From positions 1-9,726 of the forward strand of contig CAJTMU010000085.1 of the NCBI GenBank assembly GCA_910577365.1: a DNA stretch of 9,726 nt, in the 5' to 3' direction. The notes beneath the pieces are model-generated. The model was given only the letters and a program-made list of their open reading frames with translations, did no database searches and was not told the origin of the DNA. This DNA is from an uncultured Oscillospiraceae bacterium. GTDB taxonomy: Bacteria; Bacillota; Clostridia; Oscillospirales; Ruminococcaceae. Shown here piece after piece: positions 1 through 6,192 of the stretch (position 1 is the stretch's first letter; each line of letters begins with the position of its first letter). The position numbers were made by a program, and so were the translations under genes.

Positions 1-167
1 TATTTCCAGTAATCCTGCCGCAGAAACCTCTCGCCCACCATCTCCTGAAACAGGTCGTTCGCGACAACATAAAAAAAGATATCCTCTCGATCCTGCAAAG
101 CCTCAACTATTGATGTCTTGCCCGAGCTTGTAACTCCGTTAAGAAAAATTATACGTCCCTTTTCCAT
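1..167 (-). CDS. CPT-family P-loop phosphotransferase (N-terminal part)
   Basis: Only the first 55 codons are in the window, and the gene runs off the left edge. The product begins MEKGRIIFLNGVTSSGKTS, with a Walker A loop GVTSSGKTS at residues 11-19 directly after a hydrophobic beta strand. It continues with a segment resembling the chloramphenicol phosphotransferase (CPT)-like kinases (IIFLNG..SSGKTSI..ALQ...., then a conserved ND/VD.F). Members of that family transfer the ATP gamma-phosphate to a small molecule, and most chromosomal homologues have no known substrate, so resistance should not be assumed. The ATG start is supported by AGGAG eight bases upstream and a good promoter further up. 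It is a separate transcription unit: the preceding operon on the same strand ends in a terminator. A zeta-toxin-like or other small P-loop kinase is the main alternative, because the substrate-binding part is missing. Confidence 0.75.
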   Translation of the reverse strand, partial: MEKGRIIFLNGVTSSGKTSIVEALQDREDIFFYVVANDLFQEMVGERFLRQDYWK

Positions 168-225
168 ATCGTTTACTCCTTTTTCCCGGCGGGTGACCCG
201 CTAACATTTATTGATTGTATAAAAT

Positions 226-254
226 ATTATACCATATATTCCGCCTGACTGCAA
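226..254 (-). promoter_or_regulatory. Sigma-A promoter of the CPT-like gene
   Basis: On the minus strand TTGCAG (249-254) and a perfect TATAAT (226-231) are separated by exactly 17 bp. The start codon lies about 60 bases downstream of the -10. The leader contains a small GCGGG-TCA-CCCGC hairpin (189-201) just before the ribosome binding site, which could modulate translation, although five base pairs may be incidental. The consensus fit and spacing are seen directly; activity is inferred. Confidence 0.75.
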
Positions 255-261
255 GGCTGAC

Positions 262-303
262 AAAAATGCTCCCCCCGCGGACGCTTCAATGTTCCGCGGG
301 GGG
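262..303 (-). terminator. Rho-independent terminator of the two-component operon
   Basis: A perfect 11-bp GC-rich stem (271-281 with 293-303) closes an 11-base loop. Read on the minus strand it is followed at once by AGCATTTTTG, a five-T run. It begins about 26 bases after the stop codon of the last operon gene. On the plus strand no T-run follows, so it acts in one direction. It separates the four-gene operon from the CPT-like gene downstream. Confidence 0.9.
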
Positions 304-329
304 CTATATAAAATAAATTGGGGGCGATG

Positions 330-872
330 TCAGAGCCGTCTTTTGCCTATTTTAAGGCTTCTCACGGCATTTTCGCGCAGCTGCTTTTCGGACAGCTCAC
401 GGGAGGTATCGGTGCGGGCGCGGTAGAGATAATAGGAGAGCTGCCTTGCACTTACCGCTGCCGCGGGGATAAGGCATATGCTGGTCAGTTCCTCGGCGGT
501 CGAAACTTCAAGAGCTGCCGCGAAAACTGTTAGCGCCGATACGATTATCACAAACACTATATTCAGGGAGCGCTCCGCTTCGAGGCTGTCGTATTCGTAC
601 CTGCCGCGTCTGCGGAGACGCTTTGCGGGCGCGATAAGCTCTATCAGCAGTATTATCGCGACGATACCCGCCAGTGCGGCGGCGGTTGAAATCAAAGCTC
701 GGCTGTTTATGGTTACGGTATTTGCCGAGGCGAAATATACCACTGCCGATATCGCCTGAGCAAGCACCGAGATAGTCCAGCAAACCAGTCCGCGCACGGT
801 TTCGCTTAGGTCGCGTATCAGCGCCGAAATGAGCACACAAATCATTCCGCATGAAAGAATTATGAAAATCAC
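330..872 (-). CDS. Hypothetical multi-pass membrane protein, 180 aa
   Basis: Last gene of the two-component operon; I do not recognise its family. The product is mostly hydrophobic, with likely membrane helices around residues 3-19, 29-50, 60-80, 103-121 and 128-147. A strongly basic cytoplasmic loop (AKRLRRRGRYEY, about 83-94) and a basic, polar C-terminal tail (about 150-180) separate or follow them. The basic loop and tail suggest both face the cytoplasm. The GTG start overlaps the TGA of the preceding gene by four bases (GTGA), with GGAGG seven bases upstream, so translation is almost certainly coupled. Five predicted helices and the tight overlap suggest it works with the 566-residue membrane protein or the histidine kinase, for example as a small integral partner. 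That is inferred from position only. The intrinsic terminator follows immediately. Confidence 0.8.
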   Translation of the reverse strand: MIFIILSCGMICVLISALIRDLSETVRGLVCWTISVLAQAISAVVYFASANTVTINSRALISTAAALAGIVAIILLIELIAPAKRLRRRGRYEYDSLEAERSLNIVFVIIVSALTVFAAALEVSTAEELTSICLIPAAAVSARQLSYYLYRARTDTSRELSEKQLRENAVRSLKIGKRRL

Positions 873-2569
873 GCGGTCACCTCCAGCTCTTTTGTCCGCT
901 CCGGTTTCTCAAAGCGTTCGGCAATTTCGGGACGCCTTTGGGGCTCGGAAACGGCTTTGATGACCTCGCCGTCAAGGATAATATCGGGGGAGCAAAATTT
1001 CTCGCTCACCCACATAAGAAATTTTGTTTTGAGAAGCACCGAGGGCACGCTTATGCCACCGTTTGTGAGCATTTCCGCGTCCTTTGCGGAGATGGTCTTG
1101 GCAAGCCCGAACTGGCACAGAAAGGCAGTAAGCGCGTCAAAGCCCTCTAAGCTGTCCCGCTCGGCAATAAGCGAAAAACCCTGTTCCGCGGCGAAATCCT
1201 CCGCTCTGAAGCAGCTCACAAACCGCGCCAGCCGCTCTGTTATCTCGCGGCTGCTCCAGCCATCGGAGAAACTGCCGCCCTCCGCGCATATACCAAGCTG
1301 AACGGCGGTGAGGATATTCTGCTCGAAAAGACTGTCGCGCATGGTAACTGCTTTTTCGGTGTCAGAAGCGGCAAGAATACTGCGCTGCTTTACAAATATC
1401 ATCGCGAACAGCAGCGAGAGCAGGTCTGTCAGCACCGCCAGAAGCAGCGCCACAACGGCATCGGTATTTACTTCCTCCATTATAGAATAAATAGGCAGGG
1501 TGTAGATGTTCTCAAAATAAAAATCGTTCTTGTTCAGCTCGCAGCCCGCACTTATAAGCAGGTCGCATGCCGCGGATATCTCCGATGAAAGCCGCTCCCG
1601 AACCGCTGCGGCGGGCAGTCCGGCACTTATCGCCGAAAATTCCGGAAGGTCAAGCGATATTTTTTCGCGCCCGAGAGCGGAAGGAACGCTCAGATGTTCT
1701 CCGCTGAGAGAGCCGTAAAGCGTGAAAACACGCTCAGCAAGCTGTTGGTTTTGTCCGCTTAAAATATCGTTTCTTGCGTTTTCGGCTTTAGCGTAAAAAT
1801 CTCCCGAGACTGCGGACAGCGTTCCCGAAATAAGGGATAACTGCGCGGTTATATCGGCTTTTTTCGCGTTGATTTCCGCGCTGTCGCTAATTCCGTATTT
1901 CGCAAGAAACGCGGCTATCTGCCCCTGCTGCTCCGCGGTCTGGCTTTGTGAAAGGCTCGCGATATAGGCGGCGTACGCTGCCGCGTAGTCCTCGTATTCG
2001 TAGTAGTCGCCGCGGAGCGGAGCGGTCATTCCAAAGCTCTCCTGCGCCTGCGCGGCGGATATCTGTTCCGAAAGTGAATCGAGAATATCCAGCTCCGAAG
2101 ACAGGGAGGTGTATTTGGAAATAATTCCGTTCACTGCCTTGTTTACGTCGGCGCTCGCTGAGGAATTTATATCGTATTCGAGTTCCGAAAGCGCCGTGTT
2201 CAGCTGTCCCGCGTATGTGGAATATGTCTGTTCAAGATAGCGCTCGGGCGGGTTGATATTGTTGTAGATACCGACAAAGGAAAAGTAGCTTGAGCAGATT
2301 ATCGCAAGCGTCAGGGCGGTTATTTTAGCGGGAGTTACTCTGCGGCGTATGCCGTTTTCCAGAAAATACACCACCGCCTGCACCGCCAGCGCGAAGAAAA
2401 GTGGAGCAAGCGCAAAGGTAGCTTCAAAATAAGCTTTCGCACCGTCAAATGTGGTAAAAAAGCTGATTATCTGAAGCAGCAGCGACACCGCTGCCGCCAC
2501 GACCATAAGCGTTCCGTCGCGGAACAGAAAGGAATCGGAACCGCTCCTGAAAAAGCGCTTTTTATTCAT
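869..2569 (-). CDS. Hypothetical four-helix membrane protein, large external domain
   Basis: Third gene of the operon, 566 aa; I recognise no family. It has three N-terminal membrane helices (about 20-40, 48-71, 82-103). An extracytoplasmic region of some 260 residues follows (about 104-365), rich in Ala, Ser, Glu and Gln and probably helical or coiled-coil, with a Tyr-rich patch near 189-202 (DYYEYEDYAAAYAAY). A fourth helix lies at about 369-393, and a cytoplasmic C-terminal domain at about 394-566 ends in a charged tail (EKPERTKELEVTA). The layout recalls envelope sensors or scaffolds with a large external domain between helices, but no catalytic motif is visible. The ATG overlaps the kinase stop codon (ATGAATAA, 8 bp). 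Its own ribosome binding site is poor (AAGGA about 14 bases away), so translation probably depends on ribosomes finishing the kinase gene. Role in sensing or as the output target is inferred from linkage. Confidence 0.8.
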   Translation of the reverse strand: MNKKRFFRSGSDSFLFRDGTLMVVAAAVSLLLQIISFFTTFDGAKAYFEATFALAPLFFALAVQAVVYFLENGIRRRVTPAKITALTLAIICSSYFSFVGIYNNINPPERYLEQTYSTYAGQLNTALSELEYDINSSASADVNKAVNGIISKYTSLSSELDILDSLSEQISAAQAQESFGMTAPLRGDYYEYEDYAAAYAAYIASLSQSQTAEQQGQIAAFLAKYGISDSAEINAKKADITAQLSLISGTLSAVSGDFYAKAENARNDILSGQNQQLAERVFTLYGSLSGEHLSVPSALGREKISLDLPEFSAISAGLPAAAVRERLSSEISAACDLLISAGCELNKNDFYFENIYTLPIYSIMEEVNTDAVVALLLAVLTDLLSLLFAMIFVKQRSILAASDTEKAVTMRDSLFEQNILTAVQLGICAEGGSFSDGWSSREITERLARFVSCFRAEDFAAEQGFSLIAERDSLEGFDALTAFLCQFGLAKTISAKDAEMLTNGGISVPSVLLKTKFLMWVSEKFCSPDIILDGEVIKAVSEPQRRPEIAERFEKPERTKELEVTA

Positions 2570-4763
2570 CGGTATTCACCGTTTCCTTAAGCAGCTCATC
2601 TGCTTTTATTTCCTCCAGCTCCGTCGGCTCGGAGGATTCGGTCTCGGACTGTTTAGCGCTGTCTGCGGTTTCAACGTTAGACTCCTCGGTTTCCGCGGGC
2701 ATATCGCTTATGTTTTCCTCTTCGTCCTCGGGAGCGGGGGAGAGCGGAAGTACAATATCTTCCGTGGCGGCATTCAGCTTACGGCTCGTGTCAGTGTCGG
2801 GAGCTTCCGAACCTGCGTTGTAAAGCGGGAACGTTATAATGGATTTGAACATATCCCCGTCGATCTCTATTTTAAAATCGCCGCCGCAGGCGAGCGCAAA
2901 GCCCTGCGCTATGGAAAGCCCCAGCCCCGAGCCTTCCGTGGTGCGGGATTTGTCACCGCGGGCGAAGCGCTCGAGAATTTCCTCAGTGGTAAAGTTCATT
3001 TCGTAAGACGCTATATTTTTTATGGTTATGATCGCTTTGCCGTCGTTTTTTTCAAGCGCGTAGTATATCCGCGTTCCGCTGAGCGAGTATTTCAGCGCAT
3101 TGTCCATAAGGTTCTGAATAATTCTGTAAATGCGCTTTCCGTCGCTCATTACCGTAACCGGCGGTTCGCATATATTGGCTTTTACTATAAAGCCCGAGCG
3201 GGATATTTTGTCCTCCATCTCCGCAAGCGTCTGATAGGATAGCTTGTTTAAATCAAGCTGCTCGTTTGCTACGGCTATCTCTCCGCTGGTTGTCTTGGCA
3301 AGCTCGAAAACGTCCGCGACAATATTTTTGAGTCGGGTTGATTTCTGCTGCAGAATAGTGACGTAATCCCGTGCGGCGGGCGGCAGCTCCTCGCGCGAAA
3401 GAAGCTCCACATAGCTTATAATAGAGGTGAGCGGAGTTTTGAGGTCGTGCGACACGTTAGTCACAAGGTCAATTTTCATGCGCTCCGCACGCACGCTTTC
3501 CTCAATGCCTTTGCGGTACTGCGAAGCAAGTTTGTAAAGCATTTCGCTGCTTTCGGTGTAGGGGGAGTTTTTGCGCAGCGGCTCGGAGTAGGCATAGTTG
3601 CCGTTGTACATTTCCTTTATCTGACGTTCAAGCACAGCCGCGTCGCGGATAAGGATATATCTTCCGAAAAGGAACAGCGCGAGCGCCAATATTTCAAGAA
3701 TGACCCACAGCGCTGCGGCAAAATAAAATACTATGGCAAAGATTATATTGAACGATGTTATTATTATAAATATAAGGTCGATAATAATCAGCTTTTTAGC
3801 CGCGCTGCCTTTGAAAAGCTCACCCGTTATTATTTCCTTTAAAAAGCGGAAGAAGCGCCGGATATATCTTCCGCACCATTTCAGCAGCTTCCACACCCCC
3901 ATAGTCAGACACGCTATTATACTGCCTCCGGCAAGGCGTTTGTTTTTGCCGCGGACGCTTATGCTTGTGAAGAAGTATAAAAGCAACAACGCAATAAGGT
4001 CGGCAAAACCTCCGAGGCAGACCATAAACAATGTTTTGAATGCTTTGTTCCAGTCGGTCTGAAAATGCAGCGAGGCGATGAGATTTACTGCCATAAAAAA
4101 CGTCATAAAAAGCAGCCCCAGCGACAGTTCATATGGAAGCATAAAAAACGGATGCAGCGAAACCGTTCCATCGGATCTTTCGCCGGATACTCTGCACAGC
4201 GCGCAAAGCAGCAGTATCCCGACCGCCAGCAGCAATATATCTGACACGCATACGACCCACATATTATGCCTTACCTGTCGCCATGAATTTTCGAGGTAAA
4301 AATATTCGTTCCTATCCATGCCGATTGAAAACTCTTTTACTGTCGGGTTCCCGCTGATTATAACGTTTTGATAACCTATCCCGATGAACTCACCACCGTT
4401 CGTGCGGGTGTATTCGAGCTGCCAATACGGTTCAATGCCGCTTTCGTATAACTTTCCGTTTACGGTCTTTATTCTGATGTAGAAATCCGCGTTGCGGGTC
4501 AGCATCTGCAGATCGTCGGAGCTTTTAATATCGCTGTTCATAAGCAGCAGCTCCTTTTCTCTCAGCGCGTTTTTGAATATTGAGGTATTTTCGGCGCTAT
4601 CCGCAAACATTGCATTAAATCCGTTCACGCCGTAATCCATATAGCCGTACGCGGGAACAAATCCCGTGATTGCGCCGATAGCAGCGAAGCACGCTATGTA
4701 CATGATAAGTAACAGAGCCTTTACTCCGCGGGTCCTGCTAAATTTTCTCGATTTTGTATCCAA
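2562..4763 (-). CDS. Membrane sensor histidine kinase, acidic C-terminal tail
   Basis: 733 aa; autophosphorylates on His and passes phosphate to the adjacent response regulator. A basic N-terminus leads into helix 1 (about 15-36). An extracytoplasmic sensor region (about 38-167) and further helices (about 168-190, 207-233, 243-268, perhaps 279-298, 323-345 and 346-368) follow. The kinase core has the H-box NVSHDLKTPLTS with His439, the N-box NLMDNALKYS (551-560), the F-box ERFARGDKSR (598-607) and the G2 box GSGLGL (611-616). The usual DxGxG (G1) box is replaced by KNIASYEMN (582-590), as in several VanS-like Firmicute kinases. Residues about 650-733 form an acidic, Ser/Glu/Thr-rich tail outside the catalytic domain, which is uncommon. 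The start is TTG inside the end of the regulator gene (26-bp overlap), with AGGTGG nine bases upstream. It is preferred because it supplies the basic residues before helix 1; Met21 lies within that helix. The signal is unknown. Confidence 0.93.
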   Translation of the reverse strand: MDTKSRKFSRTRGVKALLLIMYIACFAAIGAITGFVPAYGYMDYGVNGFNAMFADSAENTSIFKNALREKELLLMNSDIKSSDDLQMLTRNADFYIRIKTVNGKLYESGIEPYWQLEYTRTNGGEFIGIGYQNVIISGNPTVKEFSIGMDRNEYFYLENSWRQVRHNMWVVCVSDILLLAVGILLLCALCRVSGERSDGTVSLHPFFMLPYELSLGLLFMTFFMAVNLIASLHFQTDWNKAFKTLFMVCLGGFADLIALLLLYFFTSISVRGKNKRLAGGSIIACLTMGVWKLLKWCGRYIRRFFRFLKEIITGELFKGSAAKKLIIIDLIFIIITSFNIIFAIVFYFAAALWVILEILALALFLFGRYILIRDAAVLERQIKEMYNGNYAYSEPLRKNSPYTESSEMLYKLASQYRKGIEESVRAERMKIDLVTNVSHDLKTPLTSIISYVELLSREELPPAARDYVTILQQKSTRLKNIVADVFELAKTTSGEIAVANEQLDLNKLSYQTLAEMEDKISRSGFIVKANICEPPVTVMSDGKRIYRIIQNLMDNALKYSLSGTRIYYALEKNDGKAIITIKNIASYEMNFTTEEILERFARGDKSRTTEGSGLGLSIAQGFALACGGDFKIEIDGDMFKSIITFPLYNAGSEAPDTDTSRKLNAATEDIVLPLSPAPEDEEENISDMPAETEESNVETADSAKQSETESSEPTELEEIKADELLKETVNTDE

Positions 4764-5436
4764 TTCCCCACACCACCTTTAAATATTTCGGCTCGCTCGG
4801 ATTTATCTCGATTTTTTCCCTGATACGGCGGATATGCACCATCACCGTATTTTCCACCGAAAAAGCCGTTTCGTTCCATACTCTCTCGTAAATTTCCTCC
4901 GCAGAGAACACTCGCCCCGCGTTAGCCATCAGAAGCTCCAGAATGCTGTATTCCTTTGCGGTAAGCTTTGAAGGTTCTCCATCCGCGTACACTGTGCGCT
5001 CGTCTCGCTTGAGGAGCAGTCCTCCCACCTTAAGGTCCTTTGATGCCGTTCGGTTGGAGTAATCGCCAAGCGCCATATACCGCCTAAGCTGGCTCTTTAC
5101 TCTCGCGACAAGCTCCGAGGGCGAAAAGGGCTTGGTGACATAATCGTCCGCTCCCACAGAAAGCCCGAGTATCTTGTCGCTTTCTTCCGCTTTGGCAGAC
5201 AACATTATAATCGGAATATTGCGCTCGTTGCGTATTTTAATTGTCGCGGATATTCCGTCCATTACGGGCATCATTATGTCGATTATAATCAGGTGAACCT
5301 CCGTGGAGCAAAGCGCTTCTACCGCTTCTGTGCCGTTGTAGCAGCGGACAGCTTCTATTCCTTCGGGTTCGAGCAGCTTTGCGATGGCGCTGACTATTTC
5401 TTTGTCGTCATCGACGATAAGAACTCGATGTGTCAT
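4738..5436 (-). CDS. OmpR/VanR-type response regulator
   Basis: 232 aa, the usual length for the family. The receiver domain (about 3-115) has the acidic pocket Asp9/Asp10, phosphoacceptor Asp53 (IIDIMMPVMDG), Ser80 and Lys102 (TKPF), so all the switch residues are present. A winged-helix DNA-binding domain (about 131-230) includes the typical LTAKEYSILELLMANAGRVF and VMVHIRRIREKIE segments and ends WGIGYKIEKI. It is the first gene of the operon and the cognate partner of the overlapping kinase. The ATG is preceded by AAGGGGGAG, five to six bases away. It ends in TAG at the normal family length, which shows that TAG acts as a normal stop here. Likely targets are its own operon, through the TTCTTA repeats upstream, and envelope genes. 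The specific regulon cannot be read from the sequence. Confidence 0.96.
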   Translation of the reverse strand: MTHRVLIVDDDKEIVSAIAKLLEPEGIEAVRCYNGTEAVEALCSTEVHLIIIDIMMPVMDGISATIKIRNERNIPIIMLSAKAEESDKILGLSVGADDYVTKPFSPSELVARVKSQLRRYMALGDYSNRTASKDLKVGGLLLKRDERTVYADGEPSKLTAKEYSILELLMANAGRVFSAEEIYERVWNETAFSVENTVMVHIRRIREKIEINPSEPKYLKVVWGIGYKIEKI

Positions 5437-5458
5437 TATATCTCCCCCTTATTTCACA

Positions 5459-5512
5459 ATTTTAACATATATTTCTTATTTATTTACCGACAAATTTCTT
5501 ACGAAATTCTTA
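5459..5512 (-). promoter_or_regulatory. Operon promoter region with TTCTTA direct repeats
   Basis: Three copies of TTCTTA (plus-strand reading) lie at 5473-5478, 5496-5501 and 5507-5512. Two are spaced exactly 11 bp start to start, and the third is 23 bp away, about two helical turns. OmpR-family regulators bind tandem half-sites about 10-11 bp apart on one DNA face, so this is a plausible autoregulatory operator. The core promoter is uncertain: TTGTCG (5488-5493) with TATATG (5466-5471) at 16 bp, or TAAAAT (5459-5464) without a good -35. A perfect AT palindrome, AATAAAAA/TTTTTATT (5512-5527), adjoins the repeats and may act as an UP-like element. Binding is inferred. Confidence 0.5.
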
Positions 5513-5858
5513 ATAAAAATTTTTATTTGTGTTAGAAGTGCTGACTGCTATGAAGCGCTTAAAAATCAAGTAGTCATATGCGCTGACGGCAGGCGTAAAG
5601 TAGTTTCACACGCATGAACTTACCTCAATCCGAAAGTTATGCGCAACAACCGTGAGAATATTTAAGATAACAAACAGCATATTGCGCAAAACTTAAAAGC
5701 GCAGCCCGCAAAGCGGGCGGAGCCTTAACAACATGATAGCACAAAAACGCAAGGTTTTGCGAAATATGGCTGTTAATGCTTAACATATTATGCTCAGCGC
5801 CGTTTGCGTCGGTGCGGAAAATTCTTTTAAATAAATCAGTTTCAGGTCATCATTTACC

Positions 5859-5871
5859 TAAAAACATTTAT
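5859..5871 (+). repeat. 13-bp direct repeat TAAAAACATTTAT, left copy
   Basis: Identical to 6070-6082 and placed 47 bases left of the three-way structure. The other copy is 43 bases to its right. In both copies TTCAGG occurs a short way upstream (5841-5846 and 6061-6066), at different distances. The pair could be a target-site-like duplication, the edge of a repeat element, or an AT-rich coincidence. Confidence 0.5.
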
Positions 5872-5918
5872 TTTTTTCAGTATGTATATAAAGGTTGACT
5901 TAAGGTGGATTATTTAAA

Positions 5919-6026
5919 AAAATTTCAAAATTTCCGCAAACACGCTCCGTTCGGTTCGCTCACTATGCGCGATTGCGGAAACCGGTCAGAATTTGCGAAG
6001 CAAATTCTGACACTTTTTGAAATTTT
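5919..6026. repeat. Nested inverted repeat forming a three-way junction
   Basis: The outer arms AAAATTTCAAAA (5919-5930) and TTTTGAAATTTT (6015-6026) pair perfectly over 12 bp. Inside are two further hairpins. One has arms TTTCCGCAA (5931-5939) and TTGCGGAAA (5973-5981), 9 bp around a 33-base loop. The other has arms GTCAGAATTTGC (5985-5996) and GCAAATTCTGAC (6000-6011), 12 bp with a three-base GAA loop. Junction linkers are 0, 3 and 3 bases. All three stems are perfect, which is unlikely by chance, and they fold on either strand. It may be a structured RNA, a dispersed palindromic repeat or a MITE-like element. The sequence alone does not decide between these. Confidence 0.8.
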
Positions 6027-6069
6027 ATGCGACGACGTTGCGTGGCATATAGGCTTTTTCTTCAGGCTG

Positions 6070-6088
6070 TAAAAACATTTATGTTTTT
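6070..6088 (+). repeat. Direct repeat, right copy, within an AT hairpin
   Basis: TAAAAACATTTAT (6070-6082) repeats the left copy exactly. Here it also forms part of a perfect 8-bp hairpin, AAAAACAT-TT-ATGTTTTT (6071-6088), followed by GTTAAC. The stem is almost entirely A-T, so it is weak as a terminator, though it could end a transcript coming from the structured region before the pdaA promoter. Confidence 0.4.
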
Positions 6089-6105
6089 GTTAACTTATCT
6101 TAATA

Positions 6106-6134
6106 GCATAAATTATTATTTCCAATACATATTG
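6106..6134 (+). promoter_or_regulatory. Possible sigma-G/F (forespore) promoter of the pdaA-like gene
   Basis: AGCATA (ending 6110) and CATATTG (6128-6134) are separated by 17 bp. They resemble the forespore pattern of a GCATA/TGMATA-like -35 and a CATAATA-like -10, with five of seven -10 positions matching. B. subtilis pdaA is transcribed by sigma-G, which makes this reading attractive. The leader would be about 50 bases. A weak sigma-A alternative is TTGTTA (6087-6092) with TAAATT (6109-6114) at 16 bp. The assignment is inferred from partial matches. Confidence 0.35.
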
Positions 6135-6192
6135 TACGCGGCGCGCGGAAAAATAAAGCTGTCAAATAAATCATAAAGGAGGAAAATTTGAA

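Larger units (their letters stand above)
5437..6192. other. Long intergenic region between divergent genes
   Basis: This 756-bp gap separates the response regulator (minus) from the pdaA-like gene (plus). It is AT-richer than its flanks and stop-rich, and I see no open frame with a ribosome binding site and protein-like composition. Besides the operon promoter at the left end and the pdaA promoter at the right end, it holds a chain of inverted repeats: TGCGCAA/TTGCGCA (5640-5646 with 5682-5688), GCCCGC-AAA-GCGGGC (5704-5718), CGCAA-GGTT-TTGCG (5748-5761), the three-way structure at 5919-6026 and AAAAACAT-TT-ATGTTTTT (6071-6088). The size and density of structure suggest untranslated RNA or repeat-element content beyond simple promoters. 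Confidence 0.6.

Noticed and set aside
3447..4299. Plus-strand open frames opposite the histidine kinase gene.
   Set aside because: They lie antisense to a kinase with all its conserved boxes, have low-quality composition and lack good ribosome binding sites.
5293..5617. Possible small plus-strand genes over the response regulator start and its promoter.
   Set aside because: They overlap a clear receiver-domain gene and its promoter region, and I see no supporting ribosome binding site.
5931..5981. tRNA-like segment with GGTTCG in the intergenic region.
   Set aside because: No acceptor or anticodon stem pairs around it and no CCA end; the region folds as the nested inverted repeat instead.
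5640..6088. CRISPR array, suggested by several short repeats.
   Set aside because: Repeats differ in sequence and spacing, there are no regular spacers, and no cas gene is present.
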